Source: Myxococcales bacterium
GTDB lineage: Bacteria; Myxococcota; Myxococcia; Myxococcales; Myxococcaceae
NCBI GenBank assembly: GCA_003153055.1
Contig: PMBV01000238.1
Coordinates: forward strand, 1-9,824
Direction: 5' to 3'
Length of the DNA stretch: 9,824 bases
Notes under the pieces: generated by a model
Seen by the model: only the letters and a program-made list of their open reading frames with translations
What the model was told of the DNA's origin: nothing
The model's database searches: none
Part shown: piece after piece, positions 1 to 6,205 of the stretch
Layout: each line of letters starts with the position of its first letter
Numbering within the stretch: position 1 is the first letter of the stretch
Program-made: the position numbers and the translations under genes

Positions 1-38
1 GTGTAGGGCCGGCGGAGGGCGAGGCGGACGATCCACAT
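1..38 (-). CDS. RND efflux transporter permease, N-terminal 13 codons only (partial)
   Basis: Read on the minus strand from an ATG at 38, the sequence gives MWIVRLALRRPYT and then leaves the window. This is the typical cytoplasmic N-terminus of hydrophobe/amphiphile or metal-type RND permeases (AcrB/MexB/CzcA superfamily), just before the first transmembrane helix. Members of that family are inner-membrane, proton-driven export pumps of about 1000 residues working with a periplasmic adaptor and an outer-membrane channel. No clear Shine-Dalgarno sequence precedes the ATG; the upstream bases are C-rich. Only 13 residues are visible, so the family call rests on the resemblance of this short N-terminus and the substrate cannot be guessed. 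Confidence 0.5.
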   Translation of the reverse strand, partial: MWIVRLALRRPY

Positions 39-210
39 GGCGGGGCGGACGGCTTGTAACCGCCCAGGGCTCCCAGCTCCACTCGTTGAAGGTCTGGGAC
101 GAAGTTCTACGCCGGGCCCCCCGGATCCGACCCCGGGGAGCGCGGAGACGACCATGGCCGAGGGTGGCCACTCCGGTCGAGGTTCGGCGGACCCAGGGCC
201 GGTGCAGCTG

Positions 211-375
211 TCACTTGACGTCGCAAGCGCTGGGCGTGCGGTTGATGAGGCGCGGGCCACCTTCTCCCATCTGCTCGTACTCCTGACGCTTCACGGTCTT
301 CCCAGAATAGACGTCGATGGCCATGGTCGGCGACTGGAGGTGCCGATTGTGGTTTCTCTCGGCCCCGGCCTCCAC
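211..375 (-). CDS. Candidate small protein of 54 residues, unknown function
   Basis: A minus-strand frame opens at a GTG at 375 and ends with TGA at 211-213. A good ribosome binding site, GAGGAGG (384-390 on the minus strand), lies eight bases before the GTG. Third codon positions are strongly G/C from the GTG onward and much less so upstream of it, which marks the GTG as the likely boundary of coding sequence. The product is polar with no signal peptide or membrane segment, and contains VYSGKTVKRQEYEQMGEGG and a single cysteine four residues from the end. I do not recognise a family. It ends about 170 bases before the RND permease start on the same strand. It could instead be the remnant 3' end of a larger gene, because the frame stays open, with poorer codon use, as far as about 550. 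Confidence 0.4.
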   Translation of the reverse strand: MEAGAERNHNRHLQSPTMAIDVYSGKTVKRQEYEQMGEGGPRLINRTPSACDVK

Positions 376-476
376 CGGAAGCACCTCCTCAATAGCATCA
401 ATGGAATTCCATACATCACAGGGCGCCGAAAGGCGCGAATGATGACCGATGAGCCAGGGCTTGAGCCGAGGCCGGT

Positions 477-506
477 TTGCATGAGCGTGTCGTGACCTCC
501 TATGGT
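477..506 (+). promoter_or_regulatory. Possible sigma-70-like promoter for the S53 peptidase gene
   Basis: TTGCAT (477-482) and TATGGT (501-506) are separated by 18 bases; each matches four of six consensus positions. The predicted start of transcription, near 513, would put the GAAA-loop hairpin (513-530) at the very 5' end of the message. In GC-rich DNA such matches arise by chance, so this is tentative. Confidence 0.22.
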
Positions 507-512
507 GCGCCT

Positions 513-530
513 CAAAGAGGAAACTCTTTG
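513..530 (+). promoter_or_regulatory. Perfect hairpin with GAAA tetraloop in the leader of the S53 peptidase gene
   Basis: CAAAGAG and CTCTTTG form a perfect 7-bp stem closed by GAAA, a GNRA-type tetraloop, which is unusually stable in RNA. The hairpin ends eight bases before the ribosome binding site AGGAGGGG (539-546). It lacks a following T tract and so is unlikely to be a terminator. Plausible roles are protecting the 5' end of the message or acting as a DNA operator. Confidence 0.45.
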
Positions 531-550
531 CATCGCCCAGGAGGGGTCAC

Positions 551-2545
551 GTGAAGATTGGAATCGGGCCACGAGCCTTGGTCGTGTCTGCCGTACTGTC
601 GAGTCTGTCGGCGTTCGCAGCTCCACCAGGAGGACCGCGCTTCACCAAGCGCGCAACCGACCTGGGCGCGACGAGCTCCTCGCAGATCGTTCCGGTGACG
701 GTATGGATGAAGGTGCACAGCGACAGCGCCCTCGAGCAGCGCGTGCAAGCGGCGCATGATCCGAGCTCGACGAGCTTCCAGCGCTGGACGAGCGACGCCA
801 CGCTCGACGCGGCTCACGCCCCCACGGCGGCCGAGGTGGCCTCGGTGAGCGCGTTCCTCACGGCGAATGGCCTCAAGGTGACCGGCGTCGGTGCGCACAA
901 CCTCTTCGTCACCGCGAGCGGGAGCGCAGCGCAGGTGCAGGCGGCCTTCAAGACCCAGCTGCGTGACTACGCCGTGGGGAATCGCCGCTACTTCGCCAAC
1001 ACCGCCGCACCGGCGCTCCCGTCGCAGGTGCAGGGCCTGGTCGCCCACGTCGGCTTGGACAACCTCGACGCCAAGCCACTGAACGTGCGGCCGGGCCTCC
1101 CGAAGTCGGACTTCGCGCCGACCGCGGCGGCACCGCTGGCGGCAAACCCCGGCGGACTTTTGTACTCGGCTGGGTGCTTCCGAGCGCCGCAGACCGTCCA
1201 CTTCTCGTCGACCGATGCTGTCGCCGTCTACAGCGGGAACCGCTACGGCCAAGACAACACCAATACCACCCCGGGGACCTTGCCCTCTTGCGGCTACCAG
1301 CCGAGCGACATCCAGACGGCCTACAACTTGAACCGGCTGTACCGGAACGGACTCGACGGCTCTGGACAGACAGTGGCCATCGTCGACGCCTACGGGTCGA
1401 CCACCATCGCCCAGGACCTCGCGGCGTTCTCGTCCCTCATGGGCCTGCCGCCAGCGAACCTGAGGATCATCGGCACGCCGACCCAGAGCAACTACTCCAC
1501 CGACCCGGAGGCCGGTTGGGCAGGCGAGACGACCCTCGACGTCGAGTGGGTTCACGCCATCGCGCCTGGAGCGAAGATCGTGCTGGTCGTCACCCCGACC
1601 AACTCCTTCGATGATCTCTTCCAGGGCATCATCACCGCGGCGCAGATCCCCGGGGTGACCGCCATCTCGAACAGCTGGAGCACGGTCGAGTTCAACACGT
1701 ACCCGGAGTTCCGCATCGCGGCCGACGGGGTCTTCAAGGCCATCGCCGCCAAGGGCATCTCGGTGGATTTCTCGTCGGGTGACTCCGGAGACGAAGCCAT
1801 CAACCTCGGTATGAACAACGTCGACTGGCCGGCGAGCTCACCCTTCGTCACCGCCATCGGAGGCGTCAGCCTGTCGCTCCGGCAGAACAAGCAGATCGAC
1901 TTCCAGACGGCCTGGGGGAACAACCTCACGAAGATCGCGAACCCGGCAGGAGAACCGCTGGACCCGGTCGCCAACTACGGCTTCCAGTTCGGCGGCGGTG
2001 GTGGTGTGAGCGACGTCTATGCGAAGCCGCTGTTCCAGCGCGGGGTGCAGGGGAGCCGCCGTACGGTGCCCGACATCTCGTGGGTGGCCGATCCGTTCAC
2101 CGGCGTTGAAATCGTCTTCACCGGCGACTCCGAGGGCGGCCTGTACGTCGACGTCATCGGCGGCACCAGCCTCTCGTGCCCGATGTTCTCGGGCCTCTGG
2201 GCCATCGCGAGCCAGGCCGCCGGTCACAGGCTGGGTCAGGCGGCACAGTCGATCTACCGGCTCGACTCTTCGGCCATCACCGACGTGACCGAGGTGACGT
2301 CGCGGAACAACGTCTCCGGTCTCATTCGGGACCCGTACGACTCGCCCGAGATTCCTTCGGACCTCGCCGCGCCGCTGCAGAACCTCCCCAGTTTCTACAG
2401 CGCTCTCTTCAACTCCTCCTCGGGCAGCTGGTGGGTGATGACCTTCGGCACCGACGCGAGCCTCCCGGTGGGGCCGGGCTACGACCTGGCGACTGGCCTC
2501 GGCACGCCGAACCCGCCGCGGTTCGTCGACGCTTTGGCGCACTGA
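551..2545 (+). CDS. Secreted S53 family peptidase (sedolisin/kumamolisin type), pre-pro-protein
   Basis: This is a 664-residue serine-carboxyl endopeptidase of family S53, enzymes usually active at acid pH. The GTG start at 551 has a strong ribosome binding site, AGGAGG (539-544), six bases upstream. Residues 1-24 form a Sec signal peptide ending AFA-A. Residues of roughly 45-170 match the pro-kumamolisin activation domain, which is normally cut off during maturation. The catalytic domain follows from about 250. The Glu/Asp pair lies in GETTLD (E326, D330), the oxyanion Asp in SSGDSG (D411), and the nucleophile in GGTSLSCP (S540). The C-terminal calcium site is recognisable in TDVTEV (D578) and GPGYDLATGLG (G641, G643, D645). 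All key residues are present, so it should be active. A cysteine-bearing insert (about 200-250) links prodomain and catalytic core. It likely digests extracellular protein. It stands alone, not in an operon with the following gene. Confidence 0.95.
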   Translation: MKIGIGPRALVVSAVLSSLSAFAAPPGGPRFTKRATDLGATSSSQIVPVTVWMKVHSDSALEQRVQAAHDPSSTSFQRWTSDATLDAAHAPTAAEVASVSAFLTANGLKVTGVGAHNLFVTASGSAAQVQAAFKTQLRDYAVGNRRYFANTAAPALPSQVQGLVAHVGLDNLDAKPLNVRPGLPKSDFAPTAAAPLAANPGGLLYSAGCFRAPQTVHFSSTDAVAVYSGNRYGQDNTNTTPGTLPSCGYQPSDIQTAYNLNRLYRNGLDGSGQTVAIVDAYGSTTIAQDLAAFSSLMGLPPANLRIIGTPTQSNYSTDPEAGWAGETTLDVEWVHAIAPGAKIVLVVTPTNSFDDLFQGIITAAQIPGVTAISNSWSTVEFNTYPEFRIAADGVFKAIAAKGISVDFSSGDSGDEAINLGMNNVDWPASSPFVTAIGGVSLSLRQNKQIDFQTAWGNNLTKIANPAGEPLDPVANYGFQFGGGGGVSDVYAKPLFQRGVQGSRRTVPDISWVADPFTGVEIVFTGDSEGGLYVDVIGGTSLSCPMFSGLWAIASQAAGHRLGQAAQSIYRLDSSAITDVTEVTSRNNVSGLIRDPYDSPEIPSDLAAPLQNLPSFYSALFNSSSGSWWVMTFGTDASLPVGPGYDLATGLGTPNPPRFVDALAH

Positions 2546-2611
2546 CGAGTCTCCCGACACTGCCAGGGCTCCCGCCTCTAACGTTTCCAGCCCGAGCGGC
2601 GGGTGACGGCC

Positions 2612-2617
2612 TACACT
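2612..2617 (+). promoter_or_regulatory. Possible -10 element giving a leaderless transcript
   Basis: TACACT lies seven bases before the ATG at 2625, so transcription would begin at or next to the start codon. No Shine-Dalgarno sequence precedes that ATG, which fits a leaderless message, a common arrangement in GC-rich bacteria. No convincing -35 element is present at the usual distance. Confidence 0.3.
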
Positions 2618-2624
2618 CCCGCTC

Positions 2625-3059
2625 ATGCCGAAGTGGCTCACAGTCGTCCTTCTCGTCGTTGCCGTGCTCGTGGGCACCTGCGGCCTCGTCATCAGCGGTG
2701 GAATGTGGTGGTTCAACAAGAACCGAGCGCAGCTCGAGGCCGCGGGGGCTGAGGCCACCGTCGAGGGTGAGGCCTTCGCGAAGGACCACGACGATTCCTC
2801 CTGTGTCGAGGAGGCCTTCGGCCGGCTCGCGGTGAAGAGCGGCTTCCTCGACGAAGCCAGGCACAAGGTCTTCCTCAAAACCTGCCTCCGAGCGGCGGCG
2901 CGCACTCCTGGCTTCTGTACCGGGGTCCCCGCGCCGGACGACATCATGGGGTCCGCTGGGTGGGCCATCACCACCTGCGGCAAGCGGGTCCGCGGTGACC
3001 AGCAGGCCTGCGGCCGACTCATGCACGCGGTACAGGAGGCCTGCCACTCGGGTCGTTGA
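2625..3059 (+). CDS. Membrane-anchored six-cysteine protein, unknown function
   Basis: The 144-residue product starts MPKWL and has one hydrophobic segment at about residues 4-29, with a lysine before it and positive residues (K32, R34) after it. It could be a signal anchor with the rest outside the cytoplasm; topology is not certain from charge alone. The soluble part has exactly six cysteines (C60, C87, C98, C118, C129, C140), consistent with three disulphides, and is largely helical in composition; C19 lies inside the membrane segment. There is no CxxC or CxxCH motif, so it is neither a thioredoxin nor a cytochrome. I recognise no family. The start is the first ATG that gives the complete hydrophobic segment; no ribosome binding site is visible. 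It lies 79 bases after the peptidase gene and 99 bases before cysK, so co-transcription is not evident. G/C-rich third codon positions support real coding. Confidence 0.72.
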   Translation: MPKWLTVVLLVVAVLVGTCGLVISGGMWWFNKNRAQLEAAGAEATVEGEAFAKDHDDSSCVEEAFGRLAVKSGFLDEARHKVFLKTCLRAAARTPGFCTGVPAPDDIMGSAGWAITTCGKRVRGDQQACGRLMHAVQEACHSGR

Positions 3060-3100
3060 CGGCCCTCGTGGGGGTTGCGGCGTCGCTGGGGAATCCGTTA

Positions 3101-3126
3101 TGGCCGAGGAGGCTCTTCCTCGGCCA
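3101..3126 (+). terminator. Strong 10-bp hairpin between the six-cysteine gene and cysK
   Basis: TGGCCGAGGA and TCCTCGGCCA pair perfectly around a six-base loop (GGCTCT). The hairpin ends 32 bases before the cysK ATG and begins 41 bases after the previous stop codon. There is no T tract after it, so it is not a classical intrinsic terminator. It may still end the upstream message, or it may be part of the cysK leader. Confidence 0.4.
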
Positions 3127-3158
3127 CTCGAAGACTCACTCCCCCACTCGAGGCCACC

Positions 3159-4124
3159 ATGTCGCGAATCTACCAAGACAACAGCTCGAGCATTGGCCAC
3201 ACACCGCTCGTTCGACTCAACCGGGTCACTCAGGGCCTGGAGTCCACGGTGGTGGCGAAGGTCGAAGGCCGCAACCCGGCGTACTCAGTGAAGTGCCGCG
3301 TCGGCGTGTCGATGATCGAAGCGGCGGAGCGCGATGGGGTGCTGACGCCCGGCTCGCGAGCCCGCACCATCGTCGAGCCCACGAGCGGAAACACCGGCAT
3401 CGCCCTGGCCTTCGTTTCCGCGGCCCGGGGCTACCCCATCACGCTCACCATGCCGGCGACGATGTCCGTCGAGCGGCGAAAGATGCTCAAGGCCTTCGGC
3501 GCCGAGTTGCTGTTGACCGAGGGCTCGAAGGGCATGGCCGGAGCCATCGCCAAGGCGGAGGAGCTCGTCGCCTCGGACCCCGAGAAGTACTTCATGCCCC
3601 AGCAGTTCAAGAACCCCGCGAACCCCGAGGTGCACTTCCGCACCACGGGCCCGGAAATTTGGGAAGACACCGACGGCGCGGTGGGCATCGTGGTGGCTGG
3701 CGTGGGCACCGGCGGCACCCTCACCGGCATCTCCCGGTACCTCAAAGGGCAGAAGCCAGCCGTTCGCTCGGTGGCGGTGGAGCCAACCAACTCGGCGGTG
3801 CTGACAGCCCTTCGCGCGGGAGCGGTTCCCCGGCCTGGGTCGCACAAGCTCCAAGGCATCGGTGCCGGCTTCAAGCCCGACGTGCTCGACCTCTCGGTGG
3901 TGGACGACGTCGTCACGGTGTCCGACGACGAGGCGCTCGAGATGGCACGCCGACTCCATCGAGAGGAAGGCATCACCGGCGGCATCTCGTCGGGAGCCGC
4001 CGTCGCCGCCGCCATCAGGGTGGCCCGACGCCCCGAGTCGAAGGGCGCGCTCCTCGTCGTCATCTTGCCCGACGCGGGTGAGCGCTATCTCTCCAGCGCG
4101 CTCTTCGAGGGAATCTCCGACTGA
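3159..4124 (+). CDS. cysK: Cysteine synthase A (O-acetylserine sulfhydrylase)
   Basis: This 321-residue pyridoxal-phosphate enzyme makes L-cysteine from O-acetylserine and sulfide in the cytoplasm, the last step of sulfur assimilation. It aligns along its whole length with Escherichia coli CysK (323 residues). The N-terminus is [11 protein letters not shown]; the cofactor lysine K45 lies in NPAYSVKCR; the substrate loop is PTSGNTG (T75-G80); the phosphate-binding loop is GTGGT (G183-T187); GISSGAA spans 275-281; and the C-terminus is ERYLSSALF. The SVKCR form, with Cys after the lysine, is that of CysK proper rather than the SVKDR of CysM or cystathionine beta-synthase. I chose the ATG at 3159, which matches the family N-terminus and has GAGG five bases upstream; an in-frame start at 3075 would add 28 non-conserved residues. 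No sulfate-assimilation or serine acetyltransferase gene is next to it. Confidence 0.97.
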   Translation: MSRIYQDNSSSIGHTPLVRLNRVTQGLESTVVAKVEGRNPAYSVKCRVGVSMIEAAERDGVLTPGSRARTIVEPTSGNTGIALAFVSAARGYPITLTMPATMSVERRKMLKAFGAELLLTEGSKGMAGAIAKAEELVASDPEKYFMPQQFKNPANPEVHFRTTGPEIWEDTDGAVGIVVAGVGTGGTLTGISRYLKGQKPAVRSVAVEPTNSAVLTALRAGAVPRPGSHKLQGIGAGFKPDVLDLSVVDDVVTVSDDEALEMARRLHREEGITGGISSGAAVAAAIRVARRPESKGALLVVILPDAGERYLSSALFEGISD

Positions 4125-4175
4125 CGGAGGACTCGCGCCCCGCGGCGAGAGGCCCGCCCGACGGCGACGATTCGC

Positions 4176-4203
4176 TTGATTCAAGTCACTACCAAATGGT
4201 AAT
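4176..4203 (+). promoter_or_regulatory. Possible promoter of the multiheme cytochrome gene
   Basis: TTGATT (4176-4181) and GGTAAT (4198-4203) are separated by 16 bases in a locally AT-richer stretch of about 50 bases that contrasts with the surrounding GC-rich DNA. The -10-like box overlaps the first palindrome (4190-4201), so a repressor bound there would block polymerase. Assignment is tentative. Confidence 0.3.
4190..4201 (+). promoter_or_regulatory. Operator-like palindrome 1 (TACCAAATGGTA)
   Basis: This is an inverted repeat with arms TACCA and TGGTA around a two-base centre. A near-identical site starts exactly 22 bases downstream (4212), about two helical turns, so both sites face the same side of the DNA. 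Twelve-base dyads of this kind are typical of dimeric helix-turn-helix repressors such as TetR or MarR families. No regulator gene is in the window, so the binding protein is unknown. Confidence 0.5.
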
Positions 4204-4211
4204 GAAACCAC

Positions 4212-4223
4212 TGCCATATGGTA
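4212..4223 (+). promoter_or_regulatory. Operator-like palindrome 2 (TGCCATATGGTA)
   Basis: The core CCATATGG is a perfect palindrome and the site matches palindrome 1 at ten of twelve positions. The only usable ATG of the cytochrome gene (4218-4220) lies inside it. A protein bound here would sit on the start of the coding sequence, just after the putative promoter. Confidence 0.5.
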
Positions 4224-6185
4224 ACTCAGCGCACGCCCGAGCCCCCTCGGTCCGAGGACGCTCCCCCCGAGCATGAGTCCGCGAACCAGACCTCCCCCTT
4301 CTCTCACCACCTGGCGACGTTGGCCCTGGCCCTCCTCGGTGGCACGTTCCTCTCGGCGTGCGGACAGACCGTCGCCGACGGCTTGACCCAGGCCGACGCG
4401 GGCGGGGCCTCGGGCAGTTGCTCGACGTGCCACGGCTCGGCCGACAGCCCGGCTCCACCGCGCGACCTCCAGGGGCAGTCCGACCCCACGCGCCGGGGCG
4501 TGGGCGCACACCGAGGCCACCTTCGCGCCACCCACCGGCTGTCCAAGGCGGTCACCTGCTCCAGCTGCCATGTGGTGCCGCTGACTCCCGACAGCCCCGG
4601 CCATCGAGACAGCCCGTGGCCAGCCGAGGTGAGGTTCGGCGGGCTGGCGGTGGCCGGAGCGGCGCGGCCGAGACTCGTGGCTCCTCTGGGCACCGGTGAC
4701 GAGAGCAAGGACAGCGCCCTCTCGGTCTCTTGCGCCTCGGTGTATTGCCATGGGGCCACGCTGTCGGGCGGCACCGACGCCACCCCCGAGTGGAGCGCCA
4801 CTGCTCCGGAGCGCTTCGTCCACTGCCGCGCCTGCCACGGGTACCCGCCAGCGCTGAAGGCCGACGGTCAGCCGCACCCGGCTTCCACGGCGTGTGGAAC
4901 CTGCCACGGCATGACGGTCTCCACAGCGGACGGCACCCACATCGCCCACCCTGAGAATCACATCAACGGCCGGGTGGACCTCGACGGCGACTCCGACGGT
5001 GGCTTTGAGCCCGTCGATGGGAGCGACGGCGGCTCAGGTGGTGAAGCGTGCAATGCCTGCCACGGCGACCTGGCCGCGGCGGGTACGGCTCCAAGCGACC
5101 CGGGCAACGCGCCGCCCCGCGACACCCACGGCAACTCTGTCACCACGGCCATCGGAGTGGGGGCCCACCAGGCGCACCTGCGCGCCACGCGGTCTGCGCC
5201 CGTGCCTTGTTCCACCTGCCACGTGGTGCCGCTCACGGTGGACGCCCCGGGTCACAACGTCGGCTCGGTCGCCGCCGTGAGGCTGGCGGGGCTCGCTTCG
5301 GCTGACGGCGTCGTGCCCAAGTGGGACCGGGTTGCCGGCACCTGCTCGGTGTACTGCCACGGCCAGACGATGACCGGCGGGAGCGACACGTCTCCCCAGT
5401 GGACCCGGGTCGACGGCACGCAGGCCCGGTGTGGCGCCTGCCACGGGTTGCCTCCCCCTGCGCCGCACCCGCAGTCGGCGGCCTGCGCCAAGTGCCACGA
5501 CACGGTCGCGTCTGACGGCGTCACCATCGCCAAGCCTGCCCAGCACGTGGACGGGAAGGTTGACGCCATCGACGGGAAGAGTTGCGCGAGTTGCCACGGC
5601 AGCGCGGCCAACGCGGCGCCGCCCAAGGACACCCATGGAAACAGCGCCACAACGGCCATCGGAGTGGGGGCCCATCAGAGCCACCTGAGCGCGTCGAAGC
5701 TGTCCGCCCCCATCGAGTGCAATGAATGTCACACCGTGCCGACATCGATGACGCACTCGGATGGGAAGGTCGGCCTCACCTGGGGGCCGCTGGCCAAGAC
5801 GAAGGGGCTCGCGCCGGCCTTCGACACGAGCGCGGCGACGTGCGCCAACACCTGGTGCCACGCGCCGGTGGGCTACGGGCTCGCCCTCGCCGGGACCTCG
5901 GGCGGGCTCAATTCCAAGCCCACCTGGACCACCGTGGGCGGCACCCAGGCCAGCTGCGGCGCCTGCCACGGCGTCCCGCCCTACTCCGGGGCACACCTGA
6001 GGCACGCTCTGTTCGGCTGCGGCTCGTGCCACGCGGGCTACTCCATCTTCACGGTGGACAAGACGCTCCACGTCGACGGCCAGGTGCAACTGGGCGGCTC
6101 GGCAATGGGCCCAGGGAGCTTCAACAGCGGAGTGTGCACGCCCTCCTGCCACGGCGTGACTGTATGGGGTCTGGGCGGCGGTTGA
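4218..6185 (+). CDS. Multiheme c-type cytochrome lipoprotein (CxxxxCH/CxxCH family), 16 heme motifs
   Basis: This 655-residue exported electron-transfer protein has a hydrophobic segment followed by the lipobox LSAC (C48), so it is probably lipidated and attached to a membrane outside the cytoplasm. I count 16 C-Xn-CH motifs from C68 to C640: twelve CxxCH, two CX4CH (C172, C542) and two CX3CH (C376, C640). The chain is about three repeats of one unit: CxxCHG with APP..DTHGNS..TAIGVGAH, then CxxCH-VP, then CxxxYCHG, then CGACHG-PP, then CxxCH and a HVDG-V stretch. This layout is that of the Geobacter-type CxxxxCH/CxxCH cytochromes linked to extracellular or periplasmic electron transfer. The specific redox partner is unknown; no porin or inner-membrane partner lies beside it. 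The ATG at 4218 is the first possible in-frame start, because TGA occurs at 4203. It lacks a ribosome binding site and leaves an unusually long, polar region of about 30 residues before the hydrophobic segment, so the start is uncertain. Confidence 0.9.
   Translation: MVTQRTPEPPRSEDAPPEHESANQTSPFSHHLATLALALLGGTFLSACGQTVADGLTQADAGGASGSCSTCHGSADSPAPPRDLQGQSDPTRRGVGAHRGHLRATHRLSKAVTCSSCHVVPLTPDSPGHRDSPWPAEVRFGGLAVAGAARPRLVAPLGTGDESKDSALSVSCASVYCHGATLSGGTDATPEWSATAPERFVHCRACHGYPPALKADGQPHPASTACGTCHGMTVSTADGTHIAHPENHINGRVDLDGDSDGGFEPVDGSDGGSGGEACNACHGDLAAAGTAPSDPGNAPPRDTHGNSVTTAIGVGAHQAHLRATRSAPVPCSTCHVVPLTVDAPGHNVGSVAAVRLAGLASADGVVPKWDRVAGTCSVYCHGQTMTGGSDTSPQWTRVDGTQARCGACHGLPPPAPHPQSAACAKCHDTVASDGVTIAKPAQHVDGKVDAIDGKSCASCHGSAANAAPPKDTHGNSATTAIGVGAHQSHLSASKLSAPIECNECHTVPTSMTHSDGKVGLTWGPLAKTKGLAPAFDTSAATCANTWCHAPVGYGLALAGTSGGLNSKPTWTTVGGTQASCGACHGVPPYSGAHLRHALFGCGSCHAGYSIFTVDKTLHVDGQVQLGGSAMGPGSFNSGVCTPSCHGVTVWGLGGG
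5121..5180 (+). repeat. Internal cytochrome repeat, copy A
   Basis: This segment encodes DTHGN-VTTAIGVGAHQAHL and recurs 507 bases (169 codons) downstream at 5628-5687. The two share 23 identical consecutive bases (5145-5167 and 5652-5674), showing that the repeat units of this cytochrome arose by duplication and remain similar at DNA level. Confidence 0.8.
5628..5687 (+). repeat. Internal cytochrome repeat, copy B
   Basis: This is the second copy of the DTHGN...GVGAHQ-HL segment found at 5121-5180. It is in the same reading frame and lies at the start of the third heme-binding unit. Confidence 0.8.
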
Positions 6186-6200
6186 GGCAGGCGTTCGAGA
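6054..6200 (+). repeat. Direct repeat, left copy: 3' end of the cytochrome gene
   Basis: The last 44 codons of the cytochrome gene plus about 15 bases after the stop recur at 6790-6927. Over the first 78 aligned bases I count eight mismatches. The repeat continues across the stop codon (GGTTGAGGC in both). This copy is intact and carries the final heme motif, CTPSCH. Confidence 0.85.
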
Positions 6201-6205
6201 CGACG

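Noticed and set aside
37..495. Plus-strand open frame of 152 codons at the left end
   Set aside because: The translation is low in complexity and Pro/Gly/Arg-rich, with no ribosome binding site. It overlaps the antisense of the RND start and of the better-supported small gene at 211-375.
512..1555. Minus-strand open frame of 347 codons inside the peptidase gene
   Set aside because: Its Arg/Gly/Val-rich translation is the usual antisense shadow of a GC-rich gene; the plus-strand S53 protein with full catalytic residues explains the region.
4132..4149. CTCGC/GCGAG stem-loop after cysK as a terminator
   Set aside because: It has only five base pairs, no T tract and GC-rich surroundings where such stems are common.
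4202..4276. A 24-codon frame starting ATGAAACCA before the cytochrome
   Set aside because: It lacks a ribosome binding site and coding bias, so it is most likely chance, although it ends at an ATGA overlap.
3285..4961. Minus-strand open frame of 558 codons across cysK and the cytochrome start
   Set aside because: It spans two recognised plus-strand genes and the intergenic region between them, and its translation resembles no protein.
5121..5687. Repeats in the cytochrome as a CRISPR or mobile repeat
   Set aside because: The spacing is 169 codons and in frame, and the repeats encode a conserved heme-domain segment; they are protein-domain duplications.
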